Notes: generated by a model from the sequence alone, not told the origin. A DNA stretch of 64,000 nucleotides from DYRG01 sp041161065 (GCA_041161065.1 JBEAVE010000030.1:1-64000); one strand, 5' to 3'; positions 52,957-63,148 are shown, counted from the first letter of the stretch. Numbers and translations: made by a program.

Positions 52957-54669
52957 TTATTTTTCAAAGACATATAAACCTGGCGCAGACAATAAAGGGG
53001 GATATTTTTCACTACCCATTGCTGGGGGATTTTGCGTCGCGCCGCATTGCGCATTAAGCCAAATTTTCCAATCTTCCCACCACGAACCCGCGACTTTAGG
53101 CTGTTGCTCACGCCATTGCAACGGATCGTGTGCGCCTTTTGCTTCGCCGACCCAATATCGGCGTTTCGGCGGATCAACAGGCGGAGAAATGATCCCTAAA
53201 ATGTGTCCAGAAGTCGCTAATACTTTACGAATTGGAGAGGAAATGTGCGCACATTTCTTAAAAGTTTCTTTCCAAGGTGCTATATGATCTTGCTCTGTCG
53301 ATACATCATACAACGGTTGCGTAATTTTGCTCAAATCCAATGAACGATTTGCAATGGTTAATTCATTTGGTTTGCTCAATTTATTATGTAAATATAGTTC
53401 GCGCAAATAAAACGAGTGCATTGCTTGTGGCAAACGGGTATTATCCATATTCCAAAATAAAATATCAAAAGCAGGTAAATCCTCACCGTACAAATAATTA
53501 TGCACAAAGTAATGCCAAATCAAACTATTTGAACGCAACAAACGAAACGAATCCGCCATTGCTTTACCATCTAAATAACCTTTATCCTCTAATAATTTAT
53601 CGATGTAATTTAAGTTTTCTTCATCAATAAAAACTTGGATTTCTCCCGGGTTTGAAAAGTCCGTTAAAGTCGTAAAAAGTGTCCAGCTACTAATCGGACT
53701 ATTTTCTCCCGCTGTTTCTCCATTTGCATTTAACCACGCCATTAAAATACTTAACAACGTTCCTCCAATACAATAACCCACTGCATGAATTTGAGAAACT
53801 TGGCAAATGTCTTTCACAACTTCAATGGCGGGTAAAACCCCTTTTAACAAATAATCATCAAACTGAATATGGCGCATTTCTGCGGTGGGGTTCTTCCAAC
53901 TTATGAGAAATACCGTAAAACCCTGTTGTACTAACCAATTAACAATACTTTTTTTAGGTGTCAAATCTAAAATATAATATTTATTAATCCAAGGCGGCAC
54001 AAATAAAATTGGGATTTGATGAGTTTGTTCTGTTTGAGGCGCATATTGAATTAGTTCAAACAGTTCATTGCGGAAAACAACTTCTCCTGTCGTGAGAGCT
54101 AAGTTTTTACCCACTTCAAAGGCATCGGTATCAACCATTCGAATGGTATTATGCTTTAAATCCGTGACTAAGTTCTTCAGCCCTTTTAAAACACTTTCTC
54201 CTCCCGTTTCAATACATTTTTTCACTGCCAGTGGATTTGTCCAGAAATAATTTGTTGGTGCGATTGCATTTAGCCATTGTCGAACCCAAAAAGCTGATTT
54301 TTCTCTGGTTTTCCAATCCACATCAGGGGTTTCATAAATGGCATCTTCTAACCAGCGCGTGCCCAACAAATAATACTGTTTAATGTAATCCAAATAAACG
54401 ACATCAGTCCAAATAGATTCTGCAAACCGTTCGTCATATTCAACCGCTGGAATTTTATCTTTTTCAGAAATCCCCACCAAACGCCGCCAAATTTGAGATT
54501 GAATCGCCCAGCTACCTATACTTAATTGCATTGTTTTATTAAATAACTGTTGCGGATTTGCTAACCAAGATTTTTGAACATCAACACAGGCTTTATTAAT
54601 TCCAAATGGATCAAATAATTCACCAAGTTGTTGTTGCATTTTCTCCCAAGGTTCAAATAGAGGATACAT
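52957..54669 (-). CDS. phaC: Class I poly(3-hydroxyalkanoate) polymerase
   Basis: A 570-residue enzyme that polymerises 3-hydroxyacyl-CoA into PHA storage granules. The lipase-like box is GYCIGG (catalytic Cys). PILFVPPWINKYYILDLTP, VFLISWKNP, and the catalytic Asp/His regions TEQDHIAPW and SGHILGIISPP are all typical. phaA and phaB are not adjacent. The start at MYPLFEPWEKM is supported by AAGGAAA; upstream codons are optional. Confidence 0.92.
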   Translation of the reverse strand: MYPLFEPWEKMQQQLGELFDPFGINKACVDVQKSWLANPQQLFNKTMQLSIGSWAIQSQIWRRLVGISEKDKIPAVEYDERFAESIWTDVVYLDYIKQYYLLGTRWLEDAIYETPDVDWKTREKSAFWVRQWLNAIAPTNYFWTNPLAVKKCIETGGESVLKGLKNLVTDLKHNTIRMVDTDAFEVGKNLALTTGEVVFRNELFELIQYAPQTEQTHQIPILFVPPWINKYYILDLTPKKSIVNWLVQQGFTVFLISWKNPTAEMRHIQFDDYLLKGVLPAIEVVKDICQVSQIHAVGYCIGGTLLSILMAWLNANGETAGENSPISSWTLFTTLTDFSNPGEIQVFIDEENLNYIDKLLEDKGYLDGKAMADSFRLLRSNSLIWHYFVHNYLYGEDLPAFDILFWNMDNTRLPQAMHSFYLRELYLHNKLSKPNELTIANRSLDLSKITQPLYDVSTEQDHIAPWKETFKKCAHISSPIRKVLATSGHILGIISPPVDPPKRRYWVGEAKGAHDPLQWREQQPKVAGSWWEDWKIWLNAQCGATQNPPAMGSEKYPPLLSAPGLYVFEK

Positions 54670-54720
54670 AAAATTTCCTTTTGTAAAAATTGACATCAAC
54701 TTCATTCATTTGAATGGGTT

Positions 54721-55572
54721 TCATGCGGGGAAAACCTCCACATTATCGATAAGACGAGTGGAATCTAACCAAACGGCTGCTAAAATGATCAATTCCTCAA
54801 CGGGGGTTTTAGCTGTTGGAATACTTAAATCGTGTCGTTGGCGAATAGAAATGTAATCTGTTGTGAAACCGATGGCGTTTAGGTTATGTCGAGTTTTTTC
54901 CTTTAGAGAAGGATAGTTTTTCTCACCGTCTAAAAGGGCTTTTTTTATTTCTAATAAGTGTTGGTAGAAATGTGGGGCAAGGGCGCGTTGTTCAGGGGTT
55001 AAATAACCGTTTCGAGAACTCATTGCTAAACCATCTTGTTCTCGACAGGTTTGTAATCCGATGATTTCAATGGGCATCAATAAATCTTTAACCATTTGCT
55101 CAATAATTAACAACTGTTGAAAATCTTTGCGACCAAAAATCGCAAGATGGGGTTGAACGGCGTTGAAAAGCCTTGCAACCACGCTCGTTACGCCGACAAA
55201 ATGTCCCGGGCGAGAAGCCCCACACAAAATATCGCTCAAACCCGATACAACCACTTTGGTGCTTTCAGTTGTTCCGGTGGGATACATTTCTGAAACGCTC
55301 GGTACAAATAAAACATCTGCGCCGTTTTCCTCAAGCATTGCGCTATCGGCTTGCAAGGTGCGCGGATAGCGTTCAAAATCTTCGCCCGCCGAGAACTGCG
55401 TGGGATTGACAAATACGCTCACCACCACCACATCGGCGTTTTGTCGCGCGTGGCGAACCAAACTCAAATGTCCGGCGTGAAGATTTCCCATTGTCGGGAC
55501 AAATGCGATACGTTGCCCGCGATAAGCATTCAAACAATCTCGTAACGTTTTGATTTTATGGATAGTTTGCAT
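54721..55572 (-). CDS. panC: Pantothenate synthetase
   Basis: A 283-residue enzyme joining pantoate and beta-alanine with ATP. FVPTMGNLHAGHLSLV (HIGH-like motif), VVSVFVNPTQFSAGEDFERYPRTL, IFGRKDFQQLLIIEQM and MSSRNGYL (KMSKS-like) are family signatures. No panB or panD nearby; phaC follows by about 50 bp. Confidence 0.96.
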   Translation of the reverse strand: MQTIHKIKTLRDCLNAYRGQRIAFVPTMGNLHAGHLSLVRHARQNADVVVVSVFVNPTQFSAGEDFERYPRTLQADSAMLEENGADVLFVPSVSEMYPTGTTESTKVVVSGLSDILCGASRPGHFVGVTSVVARLFNAVQPHLAIFGRKDFQQLLIIEQMVKDLLMPIEIIGLQTCREQDGLAMSSRNGYLTPEQRALAPHFYQHLLEIKKALLDGEKNYPSLKEKTRHNLNAIGFTTDYISIRQRHDLSIPTAKTPVEELIILAAVWLDSTRLIDNVEVFPA

Positions 55573-55707
55573 ACATTCAATTCCTTATGGTGCGTTCTTT
55601 TTGAGTGTGTGACCAAACAAAAGTATGATGCAAATGTTCGGAAGACTGGTAAAATACACCCGACATCTTTGCGCTTACTGATCGCGCTTTTTTTATGGAG
55701 GTAAAAG

Positions 55708-57090
55708 ATGCAAAGTACACGATTCTTTAAGCATTTTGCAATAGTTATTTTATCATTGACAACAGCGTTTAATGTGGCGGCGGACGCGCTTCACAAAGTG
55801 GGATTGCCTGCTTTTGTCGACGATCAACCCGTCCCCAGCATTGCCCCCATTTTAGAAAAAGTTACCCCCGCCGTCGTCAATATTGCAACCACAACCCTTA
55901 ATCGTGAAGAAGAAAGCCCGCTTTTTAATGACCCGTTCTTTCGCCGTTTCTTTAATATTCCTAGCCAACCTAAATTGCGTAAAAATCAAAGTTTAGGATC
56001 GGGCGTAATTATCAATGCGGAACGCGGTTATGTTGTCACTAATCATCACGTTATCGACAAAGCCGTAGAAATCTTTGTCACATTACAAGATGGGCGAGAA
56101 TTAAAAGCAGAATTGATTGGAAGCGATAGTGCCACCGACGTTGCATTATTACGCATTTCTAGCAGTCATTTAACCGCTTTGAAATTAGCCGATTCTGATA
56201 AAACAAAAGTCGGCGATTTTGTGATTGCAATTGGTAGCCCTTTTGGATTAAGTCAAACGGTAACATCGGGCATTGTCAGCGCGTTAGGAAGAAGCGGTTT
56301 AGGGATTGAAGGATACGAAGATTTTATTCAAACCGATGCGTCAATTAACCCGGGTAATTCAGGCGGTCCTTTAATCAATTTGAAAGGACAGTTAATTGGT
56401 ATTAATACTGCTATTTTAGCTCCCGGTGGTGGAAATGTAGGAATTGGTTTTGCGATTCCTATCAATATGGTTTCAAAAATAATAGAACATCTCGCAGAAC
56501 ATGGTGAAGTGCAACGAGGGGTTTTAGGATTAGAAGTACAGGATATTAAAGGTGACTTAGCCAACGCATTTGATGTTCAAGATAATAAGGGGGCGGTCAT
56601 TGTTAAAATTCAACCTAAATCTGCTGCACAACAAGCGGGATTACAAGTCGGAGATATTTTGACGCACATTAATGGAAAAATAATCAATAATTCCAGTGAC
56701 GTAAGAAATCGTGTGGGATTATTGCGAGTGGGTGAAACGGTTGAAATTCAAATCAATCGTCAAGGAAAATCGCTCACGGTTTCGGCTCAAATTGCAAAAG
56801 ATTTAGGCATAAATGGCGCAGAAATAAGCAAGTTTTTAGACGGCACGCGCGTCGATGAAACAGAGATTTCTACAGAACAAGGAAAAACAAAGGGTATCCT
56901 TTTCAAGGAAGTGAAGAAAAATAGTGCAGCGTGGGAAATCGGTTTGCGGGCAGGCGATGTTATTTTATCCGTTAATCGAGTGCCTGTTGAAAAGCTCGAC
57001 GATTTAAAGCAACTTCTTAAACAACGCAGTCGAGGTTGGGCTTTTACTATTTTGAGAAACGACACCATCGTCACGCTAATGTTACGCTAA
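55708..57090 (+). CDS. Periplasmic serine protease of the DegP/MucD family
   Basis: A 460-residue HtrA-type protease and chaperone. A signal peptide (1-25) is followed by the trypsin-like domain with catalytic triad H114 (VTNHHVID), D144 (SATDVALL) and S217 (NPGNSGGP). Two PDZ domains follow (about 262-350 and 375-455). Degrades misfolded envelope proteins. The GGAGG ribosome site precedes the ATG; a TAAAAT at 55650 may be its -10. Confidence 0.93.
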   Translation: MQSTRFFKHFAIVILSLTTAFNVAADALHKVGLPAFVDDQPVPSIAPILEKVTPAVVNIATTTLNREEESPLFNDPFFRRFFNIPSQPKLRKNQSLGSGVIINAERGYVVTNHHVIDKAVEIFVTLQDGRELKAELIGSDSATDVALLRISSSHLTALKLADSDKTKVGDFVIAIGSPFGLSQTVTSGIVSALGRSGLGIEGYEDFIQTDASINPGNSGGPLINLKGQLIGINTAILAPGGGNVGIGFAIPINMVSKIIEHLAEHGEVQRGVLGLEVQDIKGDLANAFDVQDNKGAVIVKIQPKSAAQQAGLQVGDILTHINGKIINNSSDVRNRVGLLRVGETVEIQINRQGKSLTVSAQIAKDLGINGAEISKFLDGTRVDETEISTEQGKTKGILFKEVKKNSAAWEIGLRAGDVILSVNRVPVEKLDDLKQLLKQRSRGWAFTILRNDTIVTLMLR

Positions 57091-57109
57091 TAAAATCTAA
57101 GGAATTCTA

Positions 57110-58528
57110 ATGTTGCACCCTGTTATTTTATCGGGAGGAATTGGGAGTCGTTTATGGCCCCTTTCTCGAGAGCATTATCCTAAACAATTGCTTGCTTTAG
57201 TGGGTGAGCAAACAATGTTGCAAAATACGGTTCTGCGATTAGAAAATATCCCCGATCTTGCCCCGCCGATTATTGTTTGTAATGAAGATCATCGTTTTCT
57301 TGTTGCAGAGCAATTGCGTTGTATTAATGTAAAACCGAGTGCTATTTTATTAGAACCGATTGGAAGAAATACTGCGCCTGCGATTGCAATTGCCGCGTTG
57401 GCAGCTTTAGAAAAAGACCCTAATGCGGTATTATTGGTGTTACCTGCGGATCATTTGATTCAACACGTTGATGAGTTTCAATTAACCGTAAAGAAAGCCT
57501 TGCCTGCTGTTGAGCAAAATCTCTTAATAACATTTGGTATCGTGCCGACCAAACCAGAAACCGGTTATGGTTATATCAAATCGGGAGAACTTATAAAAGA
57601 AACATCGGTTTATCGAGTTTCTCAATTTGTCGAGAAACCTAATCAAGAAACGGCAATTCATTATATAGAAACTGGGCAGTATTTTTGGAATAGCGGTATG
57701 TTTCTTTTTAAAGCGCAATGCTATTTAGATGAGTTAAAGAATGCCGAGCCTAAAATATTTGAAATTTGCCAGCGATCTTTTGATAAACTATCCTTAGATT
57801 TGAATAGTGATTTTGTGCGGGTTGATGAAGAAATTTTTAAGCATTGCCCTTCCAAATCTATTGATTTTGCAGTGATGGAAAAAACGGTTCATGCAGCCAT
57901 GATTCCGCTTAATGCAGGTTGGAGTGATATTGGTGCGTGGTCGGCGTTGTGGGAAGTGAGCAACCAAGATAACAACGGGAACATTTTGCAAGGCGATATT
58001 TTTGTTCAACAGGTGAACAATTGTTATTTGCGATCTGAAAACCGTTTGTTAGCCGCAATTGGGATAGAAAATATCATTGCAGTAGAAACGGCTGATGCGG
58101 TTTTAATTGCGCACAAAGATCGAGCACAAGATGTGAAGAACGTCGTTGATTATTTGAAAAGAACTGGGCGTAGTGAAGCGAATTTGCACCGCAAAGTTTT
58201 TCGCCCTTGGGGAAGTTATGAAACAATCGATAATGATCCCCGTTTTCAAGTGAAAAGAATTATGGTTAATGTGGGAGCAAGTTTATCATTACAAATGCAC
58301 TATCATCGTTCTGAGCATTGGGTGGTTGTAAAAGGAACAGCAAAAATCACTCGGGGTGATGAGCAAGTTCTTTTAAGTGAAAACCAATCTACCTATATTC
58401 CGTTGGGTATCAAACATCGCTTAGAAAATCCGGGTAAAATTCCATTAGAAATCATCGAAATTCAATCGGGAAGTTATTTAGGTGAAGATGATATTGTACG
58501 ATTTGAAGATCATTATGGACGTAATTAG
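57110..58528 (+). CDS. manC: Mannose-1-phosphate guanylyltransferase / mannose-6-phosphate isomerase
   Basis: A 472-residue bifunctional enzyme supplying GDP-mannose for exopolysaccharide. The N-terminal nucleotidyltransferase shows LSGGIGSRLWPLSREHYPKQ and FVEKP; the C-terminal cupin isomerase domain (about 355-470) has VFRPWGSYETID, QMHYHRSEHWVVVKGTA and ENQSTYIPLGIKHRLENPG. The product may feed polysaccharide, and the gene precedes gspG by 19 bp. Confidence 0.95.
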   Translation: MLHPVILSGGIGSRLWPLSREHYPKQLLALVGEQTMLQNTVLRLENIPDLAPPIIVCNEDHRFLVAEQLRCINVKPSAILLEPIGRNTAPAIAIAALAALEKDPNAVLLVLPADHLIQHVDEFQLTVKKALPAVEQNLLITFGIVPTKPETGYGYIKSGELIKETSVYRVSQFVEKPNQETAIHYIETGQYFWNSGMFLFKAQCYLDELKNAEPKIFEICQRSFDKLSLDLNSDFVRVDEEIFKHCPSKSIDFAVMEKTVHAAMIPLNAGWSDIGAWSALWEVSNQDNNGNILQGDIFVQQVNNCYLRSENRLLAAIGIENIIAVETADAVLIAHKDRAQDVKNVVDYLKRTGRSEANLHRKVFRPWGSYETIDNDPRFQVKRIMVNVGASLSLQMHYHRSEHWVVVKGTAKITRGDEQVLLSENQSTYIPLGIKHRLENPGKIPLEIIEIQSGSYLGEDDIVRFEDHYGRN

Positions 58529-58547
58529 AAATAACTGGAGAAATAAA

Positions 58548-58961
58548 ATGTTAAAAGTGAGAAAAATGCAGGGCTTTACCTTAATTGAGTTATTGATTGT
58601 CATGGCAATTATTGGTATGTTGGCGGCAATCGTTGGACCTAAACTGTTCAATAAATTTGCCGGCGCACAAAGAGATGCCGCTGCCGCGCAAATTTCAGGG
58701 TTTGATCAAGCATTAAGTGCTTATCGTTTAGATGTAGGAAAATACCCTGATAATTTAGATGCGTTGCTCAAAAGTGATAGTAGCAAACGTTGGAAAGGAC
58801 CGTATTTGCAAAAACAAAGCATTCCAAAAGACCCTTGGGGTAATGAATATCAATATAGAAAACCCGGGCGACACAATAATGATTATGATTTGTTTTCCTT
58901 TGGTGCAGATGGTCAAGAAGGCGGCGAAGGTGACAATGAAGATATTGTGAATTGGAAATGA
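58548..58961 (+). CDS. gspG: Type II secretion major pseudopilin GspG
   Basis: A 137-residue prepilin-like protein. The leader MLKVRKMQG is cut before FTLIELLIVMAIIGMLAAIVGP, with Glu5. The remainder has GspG features: DQALSAYRLDVGKYP, and the Ca2+-loop region GRHNNDYDLFSFGADGQEGGEGDNEDI. The major pseudopilus subunit. Start chosen behind GGAGAAA; the longer upstream frame begins inside manC. Confidence 0.95.
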   Translation: MLKVRKMQGFTLIELLIVMAIIGMLAAIVGPKLFNKFAGAQRDAAAAQISGFDQALSAYRLDVGKYPDNLDALLKSDSSKRWKGPYLQKQSIPKDPWGNEYQYRKPGRHNNDYDLFSFGADGQEGGEGDNEDIVNWK

Positions 58962-59326
58962 GAAAACGCGGTTTCACGCTATTAGAACTTATTTTAGTAC
59001 TTGCAATTATTGCTATTTCTATTACGTTAGCCATTCCGCGTTTGAATAATGGAGAAATGGTGCGTTTGCAAGCAAAAGTTCGTGAAACCGCTGCTGCATT
59101 GAAATATGCTCGCCGAACAGCTCTCATTTTTGGTCGAGAAACAAACGTGACTATTCCGAGCAACGATAAGAAGAAACCCGATAAGAAAATCTCCACGCAA
59201 ATTGTTTTCTATCCGAGTGGTGGTTCAAATGGTGGGACACTTTATTTCTATGAAGAAAACAATGAAGCAACTGTAGAAATAAATCCTCTAACTGGTCAAA
59301 TAATGATTGATTTCCCCGACAAATGA
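58958..59326 (+). CDS. gspH: Type II secretion minor pseudopilin GspH
   Basis: A 122-residue prepilin-like protein starting MRKRGFTLLELILVLAIIAISITLAIPRL; leader peptidase cuts before Phe. Its ATG overlaps the gspG stop (ATGA). The rest is a short beta-rich domain with little conservation. An alternative start two codons upstream exists. The position in a G-H-I-J order supports the call. Confidence 0.88.
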   Translation: MRKRGFTLLELILVLAIIAISITLAIPRLNNGEMVRLQAKVRETAAALKYARRTALIFGRETNVTIPSNDKKKPDKKISTQIVFYPSGGSNGGTLYFYEENNEATVEINPLTGQIMIDFPDK

Positions 59327-59706
59327 AACAACAAGGTTTTACGATATTAGAAGTCTTGCTCGCTTTAGCCATTACAGCTTTAGCATTGGGGAGTATCATG
59401 TCGTTATCGGTTGGAAGCAAACGATTGGCTTTCAAAGCAGAGGAAAATTTGAATGAAATTTTATTTCTTCGGGCGAGTTTGAATATTGGACAACTTCAAC
59501 GCAAACCAGAATATCCTAAATATCCACCCGATTATGCTGAGAAAATAATCATTGAAACTAAAGAACTCGTTGAGAAAACCCCGCGCCAAACCAAACAAAT
59601 TCTTTTCGCACTAGAAACCTATCAGTTAAATGAAAAATTAACAACGGGTAAAACAGAAACTTTATTGGACGGTGTCCGTTGGAAAAAATTAGAAACCGCG
59701 CGCTAG
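59323..59706 (+). CDS. gspI: Type II secretion minor pseudopilin GspI
   Basis: A 127-residue prepilin-like protein (MKQQGFTILEVLLALAITALALGSIMSL). It overlaps gspH by 4 bp. The pattern GFTxLEVLLAxAI is characteristic for GspI, which forms the pseudopilus tip with GspJ and GspK. Confidence 0.88.
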   Translation: MKQQGFTILEVLLALAITALALGSIMSLSVGSKRLAFKAEENLNEILFLRASLNIGQLQRKPEYPKYPPDYAEKIIIETKELVEKTPRQTKQILFALETYQLNEKLTTGKTETLLDGVRWKKLETAR

Positions 59707-60344
59707 GTTTTACATTACTAGAAGTGATTATTGCTTTGGCATTAGCTGCTTTGGTAACAACTGTTTTAACGATAGGTATTAAAATCATTATTGCTGATTG
59801 GCAGCGCACTGAACAACAATTAGAAGAAAAATTTGATGCAAGTTTGGCTTTATTACAAATAGAAACGGCTTTAGAGGGAGCGTTTTGTTTTTTGTATCCC
59901 GATAAGAAAGAAAACAAGAATTACATTTTTTTTGAAGGTAAGAAAGATAGCTTGCAATGGATTTCTACCGTTTCTCCAAAAAGAGATAGCAAATTAACCG
60001 CATGGCAATTAAAACGAGGTAAAGATGAACGGGGATTGCAAGTACGTATTTCTCCTGCTTTTGCAGGAAACCCTACGAGCTTATTAGAAAAAACCGATCC
60101 ATTAGATTTATTTGAAGGATTTTCAGTAAGTTTTGAATACCTTGAAATAGAAGAACGCGACCAATATACGGATAATGAAAAAGCTAATTGGCTTGAAGAA
60201 TGGGACGGTAAAACGCGGCAAAGTTTGCCTAAAGCGGTGAGGATTTCATTAGTTGAAGGACAAGGCGAAGAAAACCCATTAGAAATTATTGCAATTATTC
60301 CCGCGAACGAACATTTAACCTTAAGACCTATTAAACCACAATAA
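59679..60344 (+). CDS. gspJ: Type II secretion minor pseudopilin GspJ
   Basis: A 221-residue pseudopilin (about the family length) with the class III signal LGFTLLEVIIALALAALVTTV. It begins at a TTG codon at 59679 and overlaps gspI by 28 bp. GspK, the usual next gene, is missing; pgi follows. Confidence 0.85.
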   Translation: MEKIRNRALGFTLLEVIIALALAALVTTVLTIGIKIIIADWQRTEQQLEEKFDASLALLQIETALEGAFCFLYPDKKENKNYIFFEGKKDSLQWISTVSPKRDSKLTAWQLKRGKDERGLQVRISPAFAGNPTSLLEKTDPLDLFEGFSVSFEYLEIEERDQYTDNEKANWLEEWDGKTRQSLPKAVRISLVEGQGEENPLEIIAIIPANEHLTLRPIKPQ

Positions 60345-60359
60345 TTTAGGAAAACTCCA

Positions 60360-61967
60360 ATGGAAGAGATTTGGCAACACTTAGAACAACATCATAAACA
60401 ACTGGCAAACATTCATTTACGAGAGTTGTTTGCAGAAAACCCTCAACGCTTTGAGCAATTTTCATTACAAACCTGCGATTTATTATTAGATTATTCTAAA
60501 AACCGTCTTACCCAACAAACCTTAGATTTGTTATGTCAGTTTCTTGAAAGAAAAGGGTTTGAAAGTTGGCGAGAAAAAATGTTTCAAGGTGAGCAAATCA
60601 ACCACACTGAACAGCGCGCAGCTTTACATATTGCTTTGCGTAATCGTTCAAATCAACCAATTTTAGTTGATCAGAAAGATGTCATGCCCGATGTAAATGC
60701 GGTTTTGGCGCAAATAAATACATTTGTAGAAAAGGTGCAAAATGGTGAATGGAAAGGTTTTACAGGTAAAGCAATTGAAAGTATTGTGAACATTGGAATT
60801 GGAGGGTCTGATTTAGGACCTAAAATGGTTACAGAAGCCTTAGAAACTTATCATCATTCACGTTTGCAAGCGTATTTTTCTTCCAATTTAGACGCATTGC
60901 AACTGCATCGAATTTTGAAGAAAATCAATCCCGAAACAACGCTATTTATTATTGCATCTAAAACCTTTTCAACGCAAGAAACCATGACCAATGCGCAAAG
61001 TGCACGGCGTTGGTTAATTGAGAAACTCGGTGATGAAAATGCCGTGAGCAAACATTTTGTGGCGGTTTCTACGAATATAGAACGAGTGAGAGCATTTGGT
61101 ATTGATCCGGCAAATATGTTTGTGTTTTGGGATTGGGTAGGTGGGCGTTATTCTTTATGGTCAGCGATTGGGCTGCCCATTGCGTTAATGATCGGTATGA
61201 AAAATTTTGAGGAACTTTTAACGGGAGCATTTGAAATGGATCGACATTTTCAATCCGCTCCCTTAAAGGAAAATATGCCTGTTTTGTTAGGTTTAATCGG
61301 TTTCTGGTACAATAATTTTTTTGGAACAACTTCACAAGCTATTTTACCCTACGATTACGCATTAGAACATTTGCCTTTTTATTTGCAACAATTAGAAATG
61401 GAAAGTAATGGAAAACGGGTTTCAAGAGAGGGAGAAACATTACAATATCGGAGTTGTCCCGTTATTTGGGGAACGCTAGGAAATAATGGACAACACGCTT
61501 TCTATCAATTATTGCATCAAGGTACGCAATTAATCCCAACAGATTTCATTATTTCAGCTCAAAGTCAGGTAGAGGAATACGGACATCAAAATGCGGTACT
61601 TTCTAATGCGCTTGCCCAGACACAAGCCTTAATGCAAGGTCGTAGCGTTGAAGAAACCCGTGAATTAAATGATGTAACAGAAATGCAAATTCCTCATCGA
61701 GTTTTTATAGGAAATCAACCTTCAAATACGATTGCTTATCGACGTTTAACACCTAAGATTTTAGGTGCGTTATTAGCCTTGTATGAACATAAAGTTTTTG
61801 TACAGAGCATTTGTTGGAATATTAATCCTTTTGATCAATGGGGGGTTGAATTAGGAAAACAAATGGCGGCGGCGTTGTTGCCTGCCTTAGAACATTCGCA
61901 AGCAACTTTTAATTATGATGCGTCGACGAATGGTTTATTAACTTATTTGAAAGCGCAAAGAACATGA
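60360..61967 (+). CDS. pgi: Glucose-6-phosphate isomerase
   Basis: A 535-residue enzyme interconverting glucose-6-P and fructose-6-P. Family motifs: VNIGIGGSDLGPKMV, FVFWDWVGGRYSLWSAIGLPIALMIG, and the C-terminal WNINPFDQWGVELGKQ. Ends overlapping the next gene by ATGA. It supplies fructose-6-P for the mannose route served by manC upstream. Confidence 0.97.
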   Translation: MEEIWQHLEQHHKQLANIHLRELFAENPQRFEQFSLQTCDLLLDYSKNRLTQQTLDLLCQFLERKGFESWREKMFQGEQINHTEQRAALHIALRNRSNQPILVDQKDVMPDVNAVLAQINTFVEKVQNGEWKGFTGKAIESIVNIGIGGSDLGPKMVTEALETYHHSRLQAYFSSNLDALQLHRILKKINPETTLFIIASKTFSTQETMTNAQSARRWLIEKLGDENAVSKHFVAVSTNIERVRAFGIDPANMFVFWDWVGGRYSLWSAIGLPIALMIGMKNFEELLTGAFEMDRHFQSAPLKENMPVLLGLIGFWYNNFFGTTSQAILPYDYALEHLPFYLQQLEMESNGKRVSREGETLQYRSCPVIWGTLGNNGQHAFYQLLHQGTQLIPTDFIISAQSQVEEYGHQNAVLSNALAQTQALMQGRSVEETRELNDVTEMQIPHRVFIGNQPSNTIAYRRLTPKILGALLALYEHKVFVQSICWNINPFDQWGVELGKQMAAALLPALEHSQATFNYDASTNGLLTYLKAQRT

Positions 61968-62692
61968 GTGAGCAAATTTATACCCGTTGTCCCCATTGTG
62001 AAACCGCGTTTAGAATTTATCCAGACCATTTGAAAATCGCGGAAGGAAAAGTCCGTTGCGGGCAATGTCATGAAATATTCAACGCATTGCAATTTCAAAT
62101 GGAGGAGTTACCTGAACATGAAGCCTCTCAAGAAGAAAATATTGAGGAAATTGGTGAGGACGAATTATTGCATGAATTGGAAGCGCAAGAGCGGGCAAAA
62201 TTAAAGAGCCGACAAATCCGTAGTCATTTGATGTGGGGAATTGTCAGCATCTTTCTCATGGGGATATTGGCGGGGCAATTTATTTGGTTCACGCAGCCTA
62301 ATTTGATATTACAACACCCACAAATCCGTCCTCTATTAGAAACTGCTTGCGAATATTTGCAATGTGATTTGCCTGCAACGAGAAACCCAGATTTATTTCA
62401 AGTTGTGAAGAAATACATGGATCGCGGCGATAAAGAAAGTGATACGGTGAAATTGCTTTTTATTTTTGAGAACAAAGCCGATTTCCCACAACCCTATCCG
62501 ACATTAGAAATACGATTTGAAGATGAGCATAAGCAACTGGTAGGCATTCGCCGTTTCACGCCTAAAGAATATCTCGATGCATTGCCTGAACAAGCAGATT
62601 TGTCATCGGGGAGTGCAGCGCAGGTAGAATTGCTCTTTCAAAATGCACTCAAAGAAATGCACACTTACGGATATGAAGTGAAGTTTCTTTAA
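61964..62692 (+). CDS. Zinc-ribbon plus DUF3426 membrane protein
   Basis: A 242-residue protein. The N-terminal MJ0042-type zinc ribbon has CPHCETAFRI...VRCGQCHEIFNA (four cysteines), then an acidic stretch, one membrane helix (about 90-110), and a periplasmic DUF3426 domain. Widespread in beta- and gammaproteobacteria, function unknown. The overlap with pgi means coupling. Confidence 0.9.
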   Translation: MSEQIYTRCPHCETAFRIYPDHLKIAEGKVRCGQCHEIFNALQFQMEELPEHEASQEENIEEIGEDELLHELEAQERAKLKSRQIRSHLMWGIVSIFLMGILAGQFIWFTQPNLILQHPQIRPLLETACEYLQCDLPATRNPDLFQVVKKYMDRGDKESDTVKLLFIFENKADFPQPYPTLEIRFEDEHKQLVGIRRFTPKEYLDALPEQADLSSGSAAQVELLFQNALKEMHTYGYEVKFL

Positions 62693-62702
62693 GTACAGAC
62701 AA

Positions 62703-62750
62703 TTTTAGTAGCGTTTGAAATTTTGATATTTCTATACGTTACTAAAAAAT
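62703..62750. terminator. Bidirectional terminator between the zinc-ribbon gene and the XRE gene
   Basis: TTTTAGTAGCG and CGTTACTAAAA form an 11-bp stem with one wobble; both arms are bordered by T or A runs, so it could work in both directions for the two convergent genes. Confidence 0.6.
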
Positions 62751-63148
62751 TAAGAATTTTCAGTTTTTTTCAGCAGTGAAATCATTTCTTTTAGGTATGT
62801 ATTTTGTTCTTTTAATAATTCAAGTTCTTTATCTTTTTGTGCAATAATAAAATCGGTTTTTTCTGAAAAATTTACATTTTGTAAAAAACTATTCAAATTT
62901 AGTGGGCTATTGGAATTATCACCATGCAAAATGATAACATTTTTTTCACCCAGACTTAACAAGTCTAACAAATCTACTTCCATTATTTTAGCAATTTCTT
63001 CTAATCGATCCATAAGCACACCACTTTTTCCTGTTTCAATATTTGAATAAGCAACAGGTGTAATATTTAATTTCTCCGCCATTTGCTCTTGAGTTAGTTT
63101 TTTTGAACGTCTAAAAAAACGAATCTTTTCATGTAATTCCATAAACAT
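62750..63148 (-). CDS. XRE-family transcriptional regulator
   Basis: A 132-residue regulator. The helix-turn-helix lies at residues 5-60 (IRFFRRSKKLTQEQMAEKLNITPVAYSNIETG, in parts), followed by a C-terminal coiled coil (about 100-130, KDKELELLKEQNTYLKEM) that probably dimerises. Divergent from the small peptide gene at 63293, so it likely controls that locus and itself. A start at 63142 is an alternative. The long AT-rich intergenic region holds palindromes at 63165 and 63218. Confidence 0.85.
   Translation of the reverse strand: MFMELHEKIRFFRRSKKLTQEQMAEKLNITPVAYSNIETGKSGVLMDRLEEIAKIMEVDLLDLLSLGEKNVIILHGDNSNSPLNLNSFLQNVNFSEKTDFIIAQKDKELELLKEQNTYLKEMISLLKKTENS

Noticed and set aside
55650..55655. 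TAAAAT as full promoter of the degP-like gene
   Set aside because: The -10-like element has no acceptable -35 at 16-18 bp and no sigmaE-type sequence was seen.
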